Positions 26,233 to 35,505 of a DNA stretch of 64,000 nt are shown in pieces. How positions within the stretch are numbered: position 1 is the first letter of the stretch; every line of letters starts with the position of its first letter. Under the pieces are notes generated by a model. It saw only the letters and a list, made by a program, of their open reading frames with translations, was not told the DNA's origin and did no database searches. Both the position numbers and the translations under genes were made by a program. Origin of the DNA: Paenibacillus periandrae. Its GTDB lineage: Bacteria; Bacillota; Bacilli; Paenibacillales; NBRC-103111. The DNA is taken from the NCBI RefSeq assembly GCF_022458865.1, contig NZ_JAJNMU010000012.1:186001-250000 (forward strand), given 5' to 3'.

Positions 26233-27729
26233 ATGAAGAAGTGGATACCCGCATTACTTGCTGGCGTGTTTACGGTCAGTGTGGTTGGCTGTTCACAAGG
26301 AAGCACTGCATCAGAAGGGAAGACCAGTTCTAGTAAAGAACAAATCAATGTGAATATGATGACGTTTAGTTATGCTGGCGGTGGATGGCCAGAAGATCAC
26401 CCTGTGATTAAAGAGATTAATAAAAAACTGAATATTAATTTTAAGGTTCAATGGGTACCTTCCGACACCTATGCCCAGAAGCTGAATGTAATGGCCGCAT
26501 CCAATGAGTTTCCTGATGTATTTATGGTTCAGGAAGCGGAATTTAACAAATGGAGAGACAAAGGCATCTTCATGGACGTAAAGCCCGAATTGGGCAAATA
26601 CGCGAACTTGTCCAAATATATTACTTCGGACGGTCTGGCCAAAATGAACCCCAAAGACAAATACTACGGTTTCCCTTATTATGTCACCGATACGCGGGAT
26701 ACCTTGGCCATTCGCAAAGATTGGTTGGATAAGTTAGGACTCAAGATGCCAACTACAACGGATGAATTTTACGAGGTTGCTAAAGCGTTTGCAACGAAGG
26801 ACCCGGACGGCAACGGTCAAGCGGATACGCCCGGGTTCTCGTTTGGTATCGTCAATAACAAGTTCTCCCAAATTGAACCGATCATGGGTGCCTTTGGTTT
26901 AGGTAATGAATGGAGCGATGTGAATGGGCAATTGGTGCCTATGCAGGTTCAGACGAATGAGTTGAAGGATTTTGCAGCCTTCATGAAAAAGGCATACACA
27001 GAAGGTGTGCTGGACAGAGATTTTCCTGCTAATAAAGTGAAGGACAGCGTAGCTAAATTGGAAGCGGGCAAAGTAGGGATTGCCATGGTTGTTACCAACG
27101 AGTTTTTCAACGGAACCTTGCCTACTTTGAAGAAATTAACTCCAAGTGCGGACCTGGTCCAGCTGCTTCCTCCGAAGGGGCCAACAGGCAAGCAGGCAAC
27201 GCAAACACTTGCAATGACGAATAAAGTGGTTATTAATGCGAAGATTGATGCCTCCAAAAAGCAGCGTATTTTGGAACTGCTAGACTATATGCTGTCAGAT
27301 GAGGGTTACGATTTAATCAAGAATGGTATCGAGGGTGTGCATTATAAAAAGGGCAATGACGGTAAATACGAAAAGCTTGAAGCTTTCGATAAAGATCGTC
27401 CGCAATTGCTGTCTACATGGTTTTTCCGAAGATTTGATCCCGATATTCAAATCCGGAAGTGGGACGATCAAGAAGCTGCCAAAAGAATTAGAACTATTAT
27501 TGAAACCAATGAAAAGTATCGCTGGAAAAATCCTGCCGAAGGCTATTTTAGTGAAACGGTGACTAAGAAAGGAGCAGGCCTTCAACAAAAGTGGATGGAG
27601 ACGATGACCAAGGTTATTGTAGGACAAGCTCCACTGACAGCTATTGATGATGCGGTTGCAGCCTGGAAACGAGACGGAGGAGACGAAATTATTAAAGAGA
27701 CCAATGCTCAGTATCAGTTATTGAAATAA
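26233..27729 (+). CDS. LplA/YtcQ-like lipoprotein sugar-binding protein
   Basis: 498 residues with lipobox VVGC (lipidated Cys20). The length and the segments EFPDVFMVQEAEFNKW, YYGFPYYVTDTRDTLAIRKDW and DEGYDLIKNGIEG belong to the long solute-binding proteins that pair with LplB/YtcP permeases and often bind oligosaccharides or uronic-acid-rich glycans. GAGGGGG lies before ATG 26233. Permeases follow directly. Given the sulfatase genes in the operon, a sulfated oligosaccharide is a plausible ligand; that is inference. Confidence 0.92.
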   Translation: MKKWIPALLAGVFTVSVVGCSQGSTASEGKTSSSKEQINVNMMTFSYAGGGWPEDHPVIKEINKKLNINFKVQWVPSDTYAQKLNVMAASNEFPDVFMVQEAEFNKWRDKGIFMDVKPELGKYANLSKYITSDGLAKMNPKDKYYGFPYYVTDTRDTLAIRKDWLDKLGLKMPTTTDEFYEVAKAFATKDPDGNGQADTPGFSFGIVNNKFSQIEPIMGAFGLGNEWSDVNGQLVPMQVQTNELKDFAAFMKKAYTEGVLDRDFPANKVKDSVAKLEAGKVGIAMVVTNEFFNGTLPTLKKLTPSADLVQLLPPKGPTGKQATQTLAMTNKVVINAKIDASKKQRILELLDYMLSDEGYDLIKNGIEGVHYKKGNDGKYEKLEAFDKDRPQLLSTWFFRRFDPDIQIRKWDDQEAAKRIRTIIETNEKYRWKNPAEGYFSETVTKKGAGLQQKWMETMTKVIVGQAPLTAIDDAVAAWKRDGGDEIIKETNAQYQLLK

Positions 27730-27795
27730 TGGATATACAATTTGAATGAAATAGGGTTGGCTTCCTGCCAACTCTTTATATCAGGAGTGGTTAAT

Positions 27796-28692
27796 TTGCA
27801 AAAAACATTAAAGCAAGGAATACCATTATATGTAATGATCCTGCCTGGCTTGCTATATTTCCTTATATTTCGTTATGCGCCCATGGGTGGTATTCTGCTG
27901 GCATTTAAGGACTTTGATCCTTTTGATGGGGTTTGGGCAAGCCCGTGGGTAGGCTTCAAGCATTTCCAAACCTTATTTATGGAGCCTGACTTTTGGAGAT
28001 TATTCAGCAACACCCTTATATTAAGCGCTCTCAATTTATTTTTATATTTTCCTGCACCGATTATTGTTGCCATCTTATTAAATGAAGCTCGGGTAAAATG
28101 GTTTGCCCGAACCGTGCAAACGGTTGTTTATATCCCGCATTTTGTATCATGGGTAGTCGTTGTCGGCATAACGATCGTGCTGTTCGCCTCCCAGGATGGA
28201 GGGATTAACAAGCTGCTCGCTGAAAATGGATATGCTCGGCTGGAGCTGTTAACCCACCCCGATTATTTTAGAGGCTTATACGTATTTCAAACGGTTTGGA
28301 AGGAGATGGGCTGGGGAGCGATCATATTTCTGGCAGCACTCGCTTCCGTAGACCCTACCTTGTATGAAGCAGCAGTCATGGATGGGGCAGGAAGATGGAG
28401 ACAAATGTGGCATATCACCTTGCCCGCTTTGCGAACGATTGTGGTGCTTATGTTTATTCTCAGGCTCGGACAAGTGATGGAAACCGGCTTTGAACATATT
28501 TATCTTATGCAAAATTCGTTGAACCTTGCAGTTTCGGATGTTTTTGATACGTATGTGTATCGTCAAGGTGTTCTCCAGGGAGAATACAGCTTTACAACAG
28601 CTATAGGTTTATTTAAGTCAGCTGTGGGATTGCTGTTTGTATTGGCAGCCAACAAATTGGCCAAAAAATTCGGCGAGGAGGGCGTTTACTAA
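27796..28692 (+). CDS. LplB-type oligosaccharide ABC transporter permease
   Basis: 298 residues. The N-terminus LYVMILPGLLYFLIFRYAPM and FKDFDPFDG are typical of LplB/YteP permeases. About six helices, with the EAA-type loop LYEAAVMDGAGRWRQMWHI followed by LPALRT. CAGGAGTGG lies six bases before TTG 27796; the open frame extends to a TTG at 27742 that has no ribosome binding site. It forms the transporter with 26233-27729 and 28695-29564. Confidence 0.9.
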   Translation: MQKTLKQGIPLYVMILPGLLYFLIFRYAPMGGILLAFKDFDPFDGVWASPWVGFKHFQTLFMEPDFWRLFSNTLILSALNLFLYFPAPIIVAILLNEARVKWFARTVQTVVYIPHFVSWVVVVGITIVLFASQDGGINKLLAENGYARLELLTHPDYFRGLYVFQTVWKEMGWGAIIFLAALASVDPTLYEAAVMDGAGRWRQMWHITLPALRTIVVLMFILRLGQVMETGFEHIYLMQNSLNLAVSDVFDTYVYRQGVLQGEYSFTTAIGLFKSAVGLLFVLAANKLAKKFGEEGVY

Positions 28693-28694
28693 CC

Positions 28695-29564
28695 ATGAAT
28701 AAGCTCTTAGCCAGAAGGAATGATATTCTTTTTAACTTTTTCATATATGGACTCCTGACCCTTTCATTACTGACCGTGGCTTTACCCTTTTTATATGTAA
28801 TGTTCAGCTCGTTCTCGACGAAGTCTGAGTATTTATCGAGGGGGTTTTATATCTTTCCGAAGGACTGGACGTTAAATTCCTATCTCTATTTGGTTAATAG
28901 TAAAGGTTTTATAGCATCTTATGCGAATACGATCTACATCACGGTCATTGGCACGGTGATCAATGTACTCACCACATGTTTAATGGCTTATGGTTTGTCA
29001 AAAAGCTGGCTCAAAGGAAGAGTCACGTTGAATTTTATGGTGCTGTTCTCAATGATTTTTAACGGAGGAATGATACCTACTTATCTGGTACTGAAGGAGC
29101 TTTCTTTGATAAATAGCTACTGGTCATTGTTTCTTAGCGGTGCGATCGCTCCGTTTATATTGATTATCATGAGAAGCTTTTTTTCCAACATTCCGACTGA
29201 ACTGGAAGAATCGGCTAGAATCGACGGCTGCAGCGAGTGGAGGCTATTGTTCAGTATCATCATTCCGCTCTCGCTTCCGTCCATAATAACAATTACATTG
29301 ATGTACGGGGTGGCGCATTGGAATGCGTACTTCCAGGCTATTTTGTATTTGAACGATTCAAACAAATGGCCCGTTCAAGTATTTTTACGCCAACTGCTGC
29401 TGGAGTCGGACTCATCTATGGAGTTGAATATTGGGAACTACGAATATGGCCCACCCGTTCGTATGGCTGCTGTACTTCTCATTGCGTTACCGCTGCTGTT
29501 ATGTTATCCGTTCCTGCAAAAGTATTTTAATCAAGGGATGTTTGTAGGCTCTGTGAAAGGATAG
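28695..29564 (+). CDS. YtcP-type carbohydrate ABC transporter permease
   Basis: 289 residues, about six helices; EAA loop LEESARIDGCSEWRLLF followed by IPLSLP, and C-terminus GMFVGSVKG. The N-terminal PFLYVMFSSFSTKSEYLSRGF is typical of the partners of LplB. ATG 28695 lies two bases after the preceding stop, so the two permeases are coupled. Its own stop overlaps a GTG of the sulfatase frame, but the sulfatase probably starts 30 bases later. Confidence 0.92.
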   Translation: MNKLLARRNDILFNFFIYGLLTLSLLTVALPFLYVMFSSFSTKSEYLSRGFYIFPKDWTLNSYLYLVNSKGFIASYANTIYITVIGTVINVLTTCLMAYGLSKSWLKGRVTLNFMVLFSMIFNGGMIPTYLVLKELSLINSYWSLFLSGAIAPFILIIMRSFFSNIPTELEESARIDGCSEWRLLFSIIIPLSLPSIITITLMYGVAHWNAYFQAILYLNDSNKWPVQVFLRQLLLESDSSMELNIGNYEYGPPVRMAAVLLIALPLLLCYPFLQKYFNQGMFVGSVKG

Positions 29565-29593
29565 TGACTTTTAGAGAAAGAGGTATTGCCAAT

Positions 29594-31069
29594 ATGAAAG
29601 CGATTGTTGTTCTGATGGATACGCTAAACCGACATATGCTGGAGAGCTTCACCCCTTCTTCATGGGTCAAGACACCGAATATATCGAGATTAGCTGAGAA
29701 GAGTACGCTATTTAACAATCATTGGTCCGGGTCATTACCTTGCATGCCAGCCAGAAGGGATATGATGACAGGACGCCTTGGCTTCCTCGAACGTGGATGG
29801 GGTGGGATAGAACCGTTTGATGTTACACTCCCGCAAGTATTGAAAAGTAAAGGTGTATTCTCGCATATTGTGACAGATCACTACCATTATTTTAAAACGG
29901 GCGGAGAAAACTATTGTCAAGCCTTTAATAGCTGGGATTTACACCGCGGTCAGGAAAGCGATCCTTGGGTTTCCCGAGTAAATAAGCCGGCTAACTTTAC
30001 TGAGTCTGTTTATGGAAGAGCTGAACCTCAATATGAGAAAAACCGTACGACCTTCATCAGCGAGGAGGATTATCCAGGCCCCAGGACGATGAAGGCAGCC
30101 TGTCAGTGGCTGGAGGATAATGAGGCTGCAGCTTCATTTTTTCTCATGGTGGAAGCATTTGATCCGCATGAGCCGTTCGATTGTCCGCAGCATTATTTGG
30201 ATTTATACGAGGATGATTATACGGGGCCAAGGTTTGACTGGCCAAAGTATGCCAGAGTTGGCGAACCACCTGAAGCGATCGAGCATCTGCAAAAACGCTA
30301 TGCGGCTAATCTGACGATGATCGATCATTGGCTTGGGAAATTGTTAGATGTGATGGATAGCCAACAATTATGGGACGATACGCTTCTTTTTTTGACGACT
30401 GACCATGGATTTCTATTAGGCGAGCACGAATGGACAGGGAAAAATATCATGCACGTCTATAATGAAATTGCTCATCTGCCTTTAATGATCCATCTGCCGG
30501 GAGTCGTACCTGATAAAAAAGGAATTTCCGCTATTACGCAAAACATAGATTTGATGCCAACCCTGCTTGATTATTTTGGAATCGATATTCCACAGACGGT
30601 AAGAGGTCATTCTTTACTCGGCCTTGTAAAAGGAACAGAAAATCATATTCGCGATTACGCGCTCTACGGCACGTTTGGTATGACAGTAAATGTTACCGAT
30701 GGGAAATACACCTACTTGCGTGCCCCCATCCATGAAGATAATTACCCTTGCTGCGCGTATACCGCAATGCCTACTACTTTTGGTGCTTATCTGGGTACCC
30801 ATAATCCGGATCAAATTGAGGTCGGACGATATTTGTCCTACACCAATTATCCGTTATTCCGGATTCCTATCAGCCAAGCTGGAGTACCCTTTAAGATGGC
30901 GCAGCACGTACAGCATTCGCTGCTATATGATATCGAATCGGATTACCATCAATTAGAACCTACCGAGGACGAGGCACTGATCAAGCGATATACGGAGCTG
31001 CTCATTCAGGCCATGGAACTGGAAAAAGCCCCGGATGAGCAATATATGCGTCTGGGATTGAATCGATAA
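29594..31069 (+). CDS. Type I (formylglycine) sulfatase
   Basis: 491 residues of the alkaline-phosphatase-like sulfatase fold. The formylglycine site is C50-M-P-A-R, so the cysteine is converted to formylglycine by a maturase. The metal-binding N-terminal LMDTLNRHML carries the first aspartate, and TTDHGFLLGEHEWTGK carries the later metal D/H and active-site lysine. No signal peptide is seen, so it acts in the cytoplasm, presumably on imported sulfated oligosaccharides. Start ATG 29594, ten bases after AAAGAGG; an in-frame GTG at 29564 overlaps the previous stop. A second sulfatase and a GH3 enzyme follow. The sulfate-ester substrate is unknown. Confidence 0.9.
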   Translation: MKAIVVLMDTLNRHMLESFTPSSWVKTPNISRLAEKSTLFNNHWSGSLPCMPARRDMMTGRLGFLERGWGGIEPFDVTLPQVLKSKGVFSHIVTDHYHYFKTGGENYCQAFNSWDLHRGQESDPWVSRVNKPANFTESVYGRAEPQYEKNRTTFISEEDYPGPRTMKAACQWLEDNEAAASFFLMVEAFDPHEPFDCPQHYLDLYEDDYTGPRFDWPKYARVGEPPEAIEHLQKRYAANLTMIDHWLGKLLDVMDSQQLWDDTLLFLTTDHGFLLGEHEWTGKNIMHVYNEIAHLPLMIHLPGVVPDKKGISAITQNIDLMPTLLDYFGIDIPQTVRGHSLLGLVKGTENHIRDYALYGTFGMTVNVTDGKYTYLRAPIHEDNYPCCAYTAMPTTFGAYLGTHNPDQIEVGRYLSYTNYPLFRIPISQAGVPFKMAQHVQHSLLYDIESDYHQLEPTEDEALIKRYTELLIQAMELEKAPDEQYMRLGLNR

Positions 31070-31099
31070 GAAATCATTTAAAATTATGGAGGATGAACA

Positions 31100-32644
31100 A
31101 TGAGAATTTTATTTTTGGACTTGGACTCAACCAGCCCTGACCACTTAGGCTGCTATGGATATCATCGGAATACGTCCCCCAACATTGATAAAATTGCAGC
31201 GGAAGGTGTTCGTTTTACGAATTATTACACCTCAGATGCACCTTGCGCTCCTTCTCGAACCGCGTTAATGAGCGGGCAATTCGGTATTCGCAACGGTTTG
31301 GTCGGCCATGGCGGGACGGCGGGGGATATGAAGCTGGAAGGGATAAAGCGCGATTTGATGGGCAGGCTTACGCGTGGTGGTTCCTTTCCTTCTTATCTGA
31401 ATTTAATGGGTAACCTGAATACAGTTCTCATTAGCCCGTTTGCCCAGCGTCATTCCACCTTTGGGTTTTATGCGGGATTCAACGAGATCCTCAATACGGG
31501 CAAATATGGCAATGAATCGGCTGAACATGTTACGCCTGTTGCACAGGACTGGATTGATCGAAATGCGCAGAAGGATGATTGGTTTTTATATATCAATTAT
31601 TGGGATCCGCATACGCCTTACCGTGCTCCCATGGAATATGGAAATCCATTTGAGCAGGACCCGCTGCCAGAATGGTTAACCGAGGACGTATTAGAAAGGC
31701 ATAAACAAATGGTCGGTTCGCATACGGTAAATGAGTTAAATATTGATTTCATCAATAAAACATACGATAACCAAACACATCCTAGCTTCCCTCGACACCC
31801 TGGAGATATTCAGGACATGGATGGTTTAAGAACGATGATCGATGGATATGATTGCGGAATCCGTTATATGGATGAGCATCTTGGGCGGTTGTTTGCATCA
31901 CTGGAGCAGCAGGGTGTTATGGATGACCTGATTATTATGATATCCGCCGATCATGGGGAAAATATGGGGCAGCTTGGTATCTATGGTGAGCACGCCACTG
32001 CCGATCAAGGAACATGCCGTCTCCCTATGATCATTCGCTGGCCGGGTATGAAGCAGGGAATTGTTAATGAGGATCTTCATTTGCATCTGGATTTACTCCC
32101 CACTATGGCAGAAATGTTAGGCGGTCCGAGCATGCCGGATTGGGATGGAGTGAGCTATGCTTCTGTTCTAAAAGAAGGCGCGAGCTGCGGACGTGATTAT
32201 GTTGTCGTATCGCAATGTGCGCATGTCGCCCAGAGAAGTGTCCGTTTTCGTGACTGGATCTATATTCGCTCCTACCATGACGGGTTTCATCTGTTTGACA
32301 AGGAAATGCTGTTTAACCTTTCCGAGGACCCTAAAGAGCAGCATAATGTTGCAGCTTCCAATAAAGATGTATGTATGGAGGCCGTTTATTACTTAAATGA
32401 GTGGCATGACGACATGATGAGACGCTCTGGCGACGACAAGGACCCTTTGTGGACGGTGATGAAAGAGGGCGGACCTTACCATGCCAGAGGCTACTTGAAG
32501 GGATACATTAAACGCTTGGAGGAAACGGGTAGGGGACATCATGTGGAGGAATTAATCCGCAGACATCCAAGCGAGTTTCCGGAAAAGATTCACCCCGCAG
32601 CCATGATAGTTCAAAAGCAGCTGAGTTCAAGAATGAAAGGATAG
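31100..32644 (+). CDS. Type I (formylglycine) sulfatase
   Basis: 514 residues with the formylglycine site C49-A-P-S-R, metal-binding FLDLDSTSPDHLG at the N-terminus and SADHGENMGQLGIYGEHA further on. Like the previous protein it has no signal peptide and would act in the cytoplasm. It is only distantly similar to the upstream sulfatase, so the two probably remove sulfate from different positions or residues. GGAGG precedes ATG 31100. The gene ends one base before the GH3 start, an operon arrangement that suggests stepwise desulfation and hydrolysis. No sulfatase-maturating enzyme is in the window. Confidence 0.92.
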   Translation: MRILFLDLDSTSPDHLGCYGYHRNTSPNIDKIAAEGVRFTNYYTSDAPCAPSRTALMSGQFGIRNGLVGHGGTAGDMKLEGIKRDLMGRLTRGGSFPSYLNLMGNLNTVLISPFAQRHSTFGFYAGFNEILNTGKYGNESAEHVTPVAQDWIDRNAQKDDWFLYINYWDPHTPYRAPMEYGNPFEQDPLPEWLTEDVLERHKQMVGSHTVNELNIDFINKTYDNQTHPSFPRHPGDIQDMDGLRTMIDGYDCGIRYMDEHLGRLFASLEQQGVMDDLIIMISADHGENMGQLGIYGEHATADQGTCRLPMIIRWPGMKQGIVNEDLHLHLDLLPTMAEMLGGPSMPDWDGVSYASVLKEGASCGRDYVVVSQCAHVAQRSVRFRDWIYIRSYHDGFHLFDKEMLFNLSEDPKEQHNVAASNKDVCMEAVYYLNEWHDDMMRRSGDDKDPLWTVMKEGGPYHARGYLKGYIKRLEETGRGHHVEELIRRHPSEFPEKIHPAAMIVQKQLSSRMKG

Positions 32645-32645
32645 G

Positions 32646-34916
32646 ATGAATATGCAGCGAAATCCAGCTGAATGGATAGCTCAAATGACATTGGAGGAAA
32701 AAGCGAGCCTATGCTCCGGGCTTGACTTTTGGCATACGAAAGGGATTGAACGTCTTGGCATTCCGTCTATTATGGTAACCGACGGGCCTCACGGCTTGCG
32801 CAAGCAGCGGGCTTCATCGGACCATCTCGGGCTGTTCGACAGTGTACCGGCAACCTGCTTTCCATCTGCCGCCGGGATGGCCAGCTCTTGGGACCGTGAG
32901 CTCATTCGCAAGGTTGGTATCGCACTGGGCGAAGAATGTCAAGCTGAGGAAGTGGCGGTTCTGCTTGGACCTGGCGTGAACATCAAGCGGTCTCCGCTCT
33001 GCGGCAGAAACTTCGAATATTTCTCTGAAGATCCGTACTTGTCCTCTGAAATGGCGGCGCATCATATTATGGGTGTGCAAAGCCAGGGGATAGGTACCTC
33101 ATTGAAGCACTTGGCAGTCAACAATCAGGAGCACCGACGCATGTCTACCAATGCCGTTGTCGATGAGCGGACGCTTCGTGAGATCTATTTGTCCAGCTTC
33201 GAGGGCGCGGTCAAGCAAGGCCAGCCTTGGACCGTCATGAGTGCCTATAATCAGGTAAACGGCGAATTTTGTTCAGAGAACGGTAAACTGCTAACGGACA
33301 TCTTGAAAGATGAATGGGGACACGAGGGAATCGTCGTATCCGACTGGGGGGCCGTGAACGATTGTGTAGATGGACTGGCGGCAGGCTTGGAGCTGGAGAT
33401 GCCATCGAATAACGGTACTAGCGATCTTAAAATCGTCGAAGCTGTTCGAAGCGGCAAACTGGCGGAAGAGGTGCTGGACCGTGCAGTAGAGCGGCTGTTG
33501 ACCGTTATATTCAAAGCTGTTGACCAACATAAAGAAGGTGCAGCTTACGATCCAGACGCCCACCACCAGCTGGCACGTGAGGTTGCAAGGGAAAGCATGG
33601 TGCTTCTGAAAAATGAGGATGACTTCCTGCCGCTTGCCAAATCAGGAAATATTGCGCTGATCGGAGCGCTCGCCACAACGCCACGATATCAGGGAGGCGG
33701 CAGCTCGCATATCAAACCGACCAGGCTCGAGGGTATTCACGAAGAGATGTGTAGGACCGCTGGAAGCACCGCTACCATCGCTTTTGCGCAGGGATATGAT
33801 CTGAACAGTGATGAGATGGACGAAGACCTGCTCGCAGAAGCTGTGCAAGCGGCCGTTCAAGCAGATGTTGCTGTTATCGTGGCTGGTCTGCCTGAACGCT
33901 GCGAATCGGAAGGCTTTGACCGTAAGCATCTCCGCATTCCAGCTAATCAAATTCGTTTGATCGAAGCGGTAGCAGCGGTCCAAAGCCAAGTGGTGGTCGT
34001 GCTGAGCAATGGCGCCCCCATTGAAATGTCTTGGATTGGAGGTGTGAAGGCTGTGCTCGAGGCTTATCTCGGAGGACAGGCGCTTGGCGGCGCTATCGCT
34101 GATCTACTTTTTGGCGATGCAAATCCTTGCGGTAAACTGGCGGAAACCTTCCCGCAGAAGCTCGAGCATAATCCGTCCTATCTGTACTTTCCAGGCGTTG
34201 GGGATCGTGTCATCTATAATGAAGGTATTTTTGTCGGGTATCGTTACTATGACGCAGCTGACCGGGCACCCTTATTTCCTTTTGGTCACGGTCTTAGCTA
34301 TACCCGATTCAGTCACTCCGATCTTACAGTAAGTAACAAGGAAATCTTGGATACAGGCACAATTCACGCCAGCTTAAACATCACCAATACTGGAGATCGG
34401 CACGGAAAAGAAATTGTGCAGTTGTATATCCGCGACGTGGTCAGTACGGTTGCAAGACCGCTCAAAGAATTGAAAGGCTTCGTTAAAGTAGAGCTTCAGC
34501 CTGGGGAGACTAAGGCGGTAACCTTCGTGCTGGAACAACGCTCTTTTGCCTATTACAACGTGGATTTGCAGGATTGGCACGTGGAAACAGGTGAATTTGA
34601 AATTCTGATCGGAAAGTCCTCTGCTGAAATTACTCAGCGTGAGACCATTCGTGTCCAATCTACCGTTAGCCTCAAAAAAACGTACACACGCAACTCAACG
34701 ATAGGAGACTTAATGGAAGATCCGAAGGCCGCAGCGATCGTGCAAGATTTGTTAAAGAATTCGCCATTTGCTAATGCTGGTTCCGATCATGCAGGGGCGT
34801 CAGAGATGATGGCTGCTTTCCTCAAGTATATGCCACTGCGTGGATTGGTCGCTTTCAGCCGTGGTGCCATGACGGATGAAATGCTGGAGGATGTACTGGG
34901 AATATTGAATGTATAA
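32646..34916 (+). CDS. Glycoside hydrolase family 3 beta-glycosidase
   Basis: 756 residues in the usual order: GH3 N-terminal barrel with substrate-binding KHLAVNNQEHRR (about 154-165) and nucleophile D233 in VVSDWGAVND, the C-terminal sandwich domain, and a fibronectin III-like domain after PFGHGLSYTRF. No signal peptide, so cytoplasmic. GH3 members of this layout are retaining beta-glucosidases or beta-xylosidases; sequence alone does not separate them. The start could be ATG 32646 or 32652. It is last in the sulfatase operon and probably cleaves the desulfated oligosaccharide, whose sugar the FGGY kinase could then phosphorylate. Confidence 0.92.
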   Translation: MNMQRNPAEWIAQMTLEEKASLCSGLDFWHTKGIERLGIPSIMVTDGPHGLRKQRASSDHLGLFDSVPATCFPSAAGMASSWDRELIRKVGIALGEECQAEEVAVLLGPGVNIKRSPLCGRNFEYFSEDPYLSSEMAAHHIMGVQSQGIGTSLKHLAVNNQEHRRMSTNAVVDERTLREIYLSSFEGAVKQGQPWTVMSAYNQVNGEFCSENGKLLTDILKDEWGHEGIVVSDWGAVNDCVDGLAAGLELEMPSNNGTSDLKIVEAVRSGKLAEEVLDRAVERLLTVIFKAVDQHKEGAAYDPDAHHQLAREVARESMVLLKNEDDFLPLAKSGNIALIGALATTPRYQGGGSSHIKPTRLEGIHEEMCRTAGSTATIAFAQGYDLNSDEMDEDLLAEAVQAAVQADVAVIVAGLPERCESEGFDRKHLRIPANQIRLIEAVAAVQSQVVVVLSNGAPIEMSWIGGVKAVLEAYLGGQALGGAIADLLFGDANPCGKLAETFPQKLEHNPSYLYFPGVGDRVIYNEGIFVGYRYYDAADRAPLFPFGHGLSYTRFSHSDLTVSNKEILDTGTIHASLNITNTGDRHGKEIVQLYIRDVVSTVARPLKELKGFVKVELQPGETKAVTFVLEQRSFAYYNVDLQDWHVETGEFEILIGKSSAEITQRETIRVQSTVSLKKTYTRNSTIGDLMEDPKAAAIVQDLLKNSPFANAGSDHAGASEMMAAFLKYMPLRGLVAFSRGAMTDEMLEDVLGILNV

Positions 34917-34952
34917 GATGTAGACGGACTGAAATCTCACTTTTTTTGCAAA

Positions 34953-34986
34953 ACGAGCCTTGGAAATAATTCAGAGGTTCGTTTTT
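34953..34986 (+). terminator. Rho-independent terminator of the sulfatase/GH3 operon
   Basis: ACGAGCCTT pairs with GAGGTTCGT (nine pairs, two of them wobble) around a loop of about 15 bases, followed by five T. It lies 36 bases after the GH3 stop. Confidence 0.75.
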
Positions 34987-35042
34987 GTATATGAATGGAT
35001 GCATTGGATATTCCATATGGCTTCGTGGCATTTGCATGTTGA

Positions 35043-35067
35043 AGTGTATGGTCTGTTATGATACACT
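35043..35067. promoter_or_regulatory. YtrA-type operator and promoter of the GntR/ABC operon
   Basis: AGTGTA (35043-35048) and TACACT (35062-35067) form an inverted repeat with a 13-base spacer. An extended -10 element, TGTTATGAT (TATGAT at 35057-35062), lies between and overlapping the half-sites, 59 bases before the GntR start. AGTGTA/TACACT half-sites are what I recall for B. subtilis YtrA, and the first gene here is a YtrA-type regulator, so autorepression is likely. Confidence 0.65.
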
Positions 35068-35120
35068 ACATACGATAGCAAGCAACGATAGATGTAACCT
35101 GGCAGCAGAGGTGAACGTAG

Positions 35121-35501
35121 ATGGATTTCGTTTGGAAGTCGGAACAATTTCATATAGACCCCTCCCGTCCGCTATATGAGCAATTTGTAGAGCAGCTTCG
35201 TGCATTGATAGTGCGTGGTGTGCTGGCTCCGGGTACTCGGATGCCTTCAGTACGGGAACTGGCAGCGACAATCCGTGTCAATCCGACTACTGTAATGAAG
35301 ACGTACCAGGAGCTCGAAAGAGCCAGACTCATCGTAACGTTCCGTGGGCAGGGAACCTATGTGACCACCGATAACGAAGCCATTAGGGAAAGCAAAAGGA
35401 CAATCGTCAAGGAAGCTATGAAACATCTGCGGGAGATCGCAGAATCGCTTGATCTGACCGTTGACCAACTGCTTGAACTGGCGCAAGAGAAGGAGGAGTA
35501 G
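35121..35501 (+). CDS. YtrA-type GntR-family repressor
   Basis: 126 residues, the short YtrA form: an N-terminal winged HTH (RPLYEQFVEQLRALIVRGVL, TRMPSVRELAATIRVNPTTV, TYQELERARLIVTFRGQGTY) and only a short helical tail without an effector domain. AGAGGTGAA lies before ATG 35121. It is followed by an ABC ATPase and a permease, the usual YtrA context, where the repressor controls a transporter that responds to cell-wall-active antibiotics. The inverted repeat at 35043-35067 is its probable own operator. The inducer is not known from sequence. Confidence 0.93.
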   Translation: MDFVWKSEQFHIDPSRPLYEQFVEQLRALIVRGVLAPGTRMPSVRELAATIRVNPTTVMKTYQELERARLIVTFRGQGTYVTTDNEAIRESKRTIVKEAMKHLREIAESLDLTVDQLLELAQEKEE

Positions 35502-35505
35502 TCCT

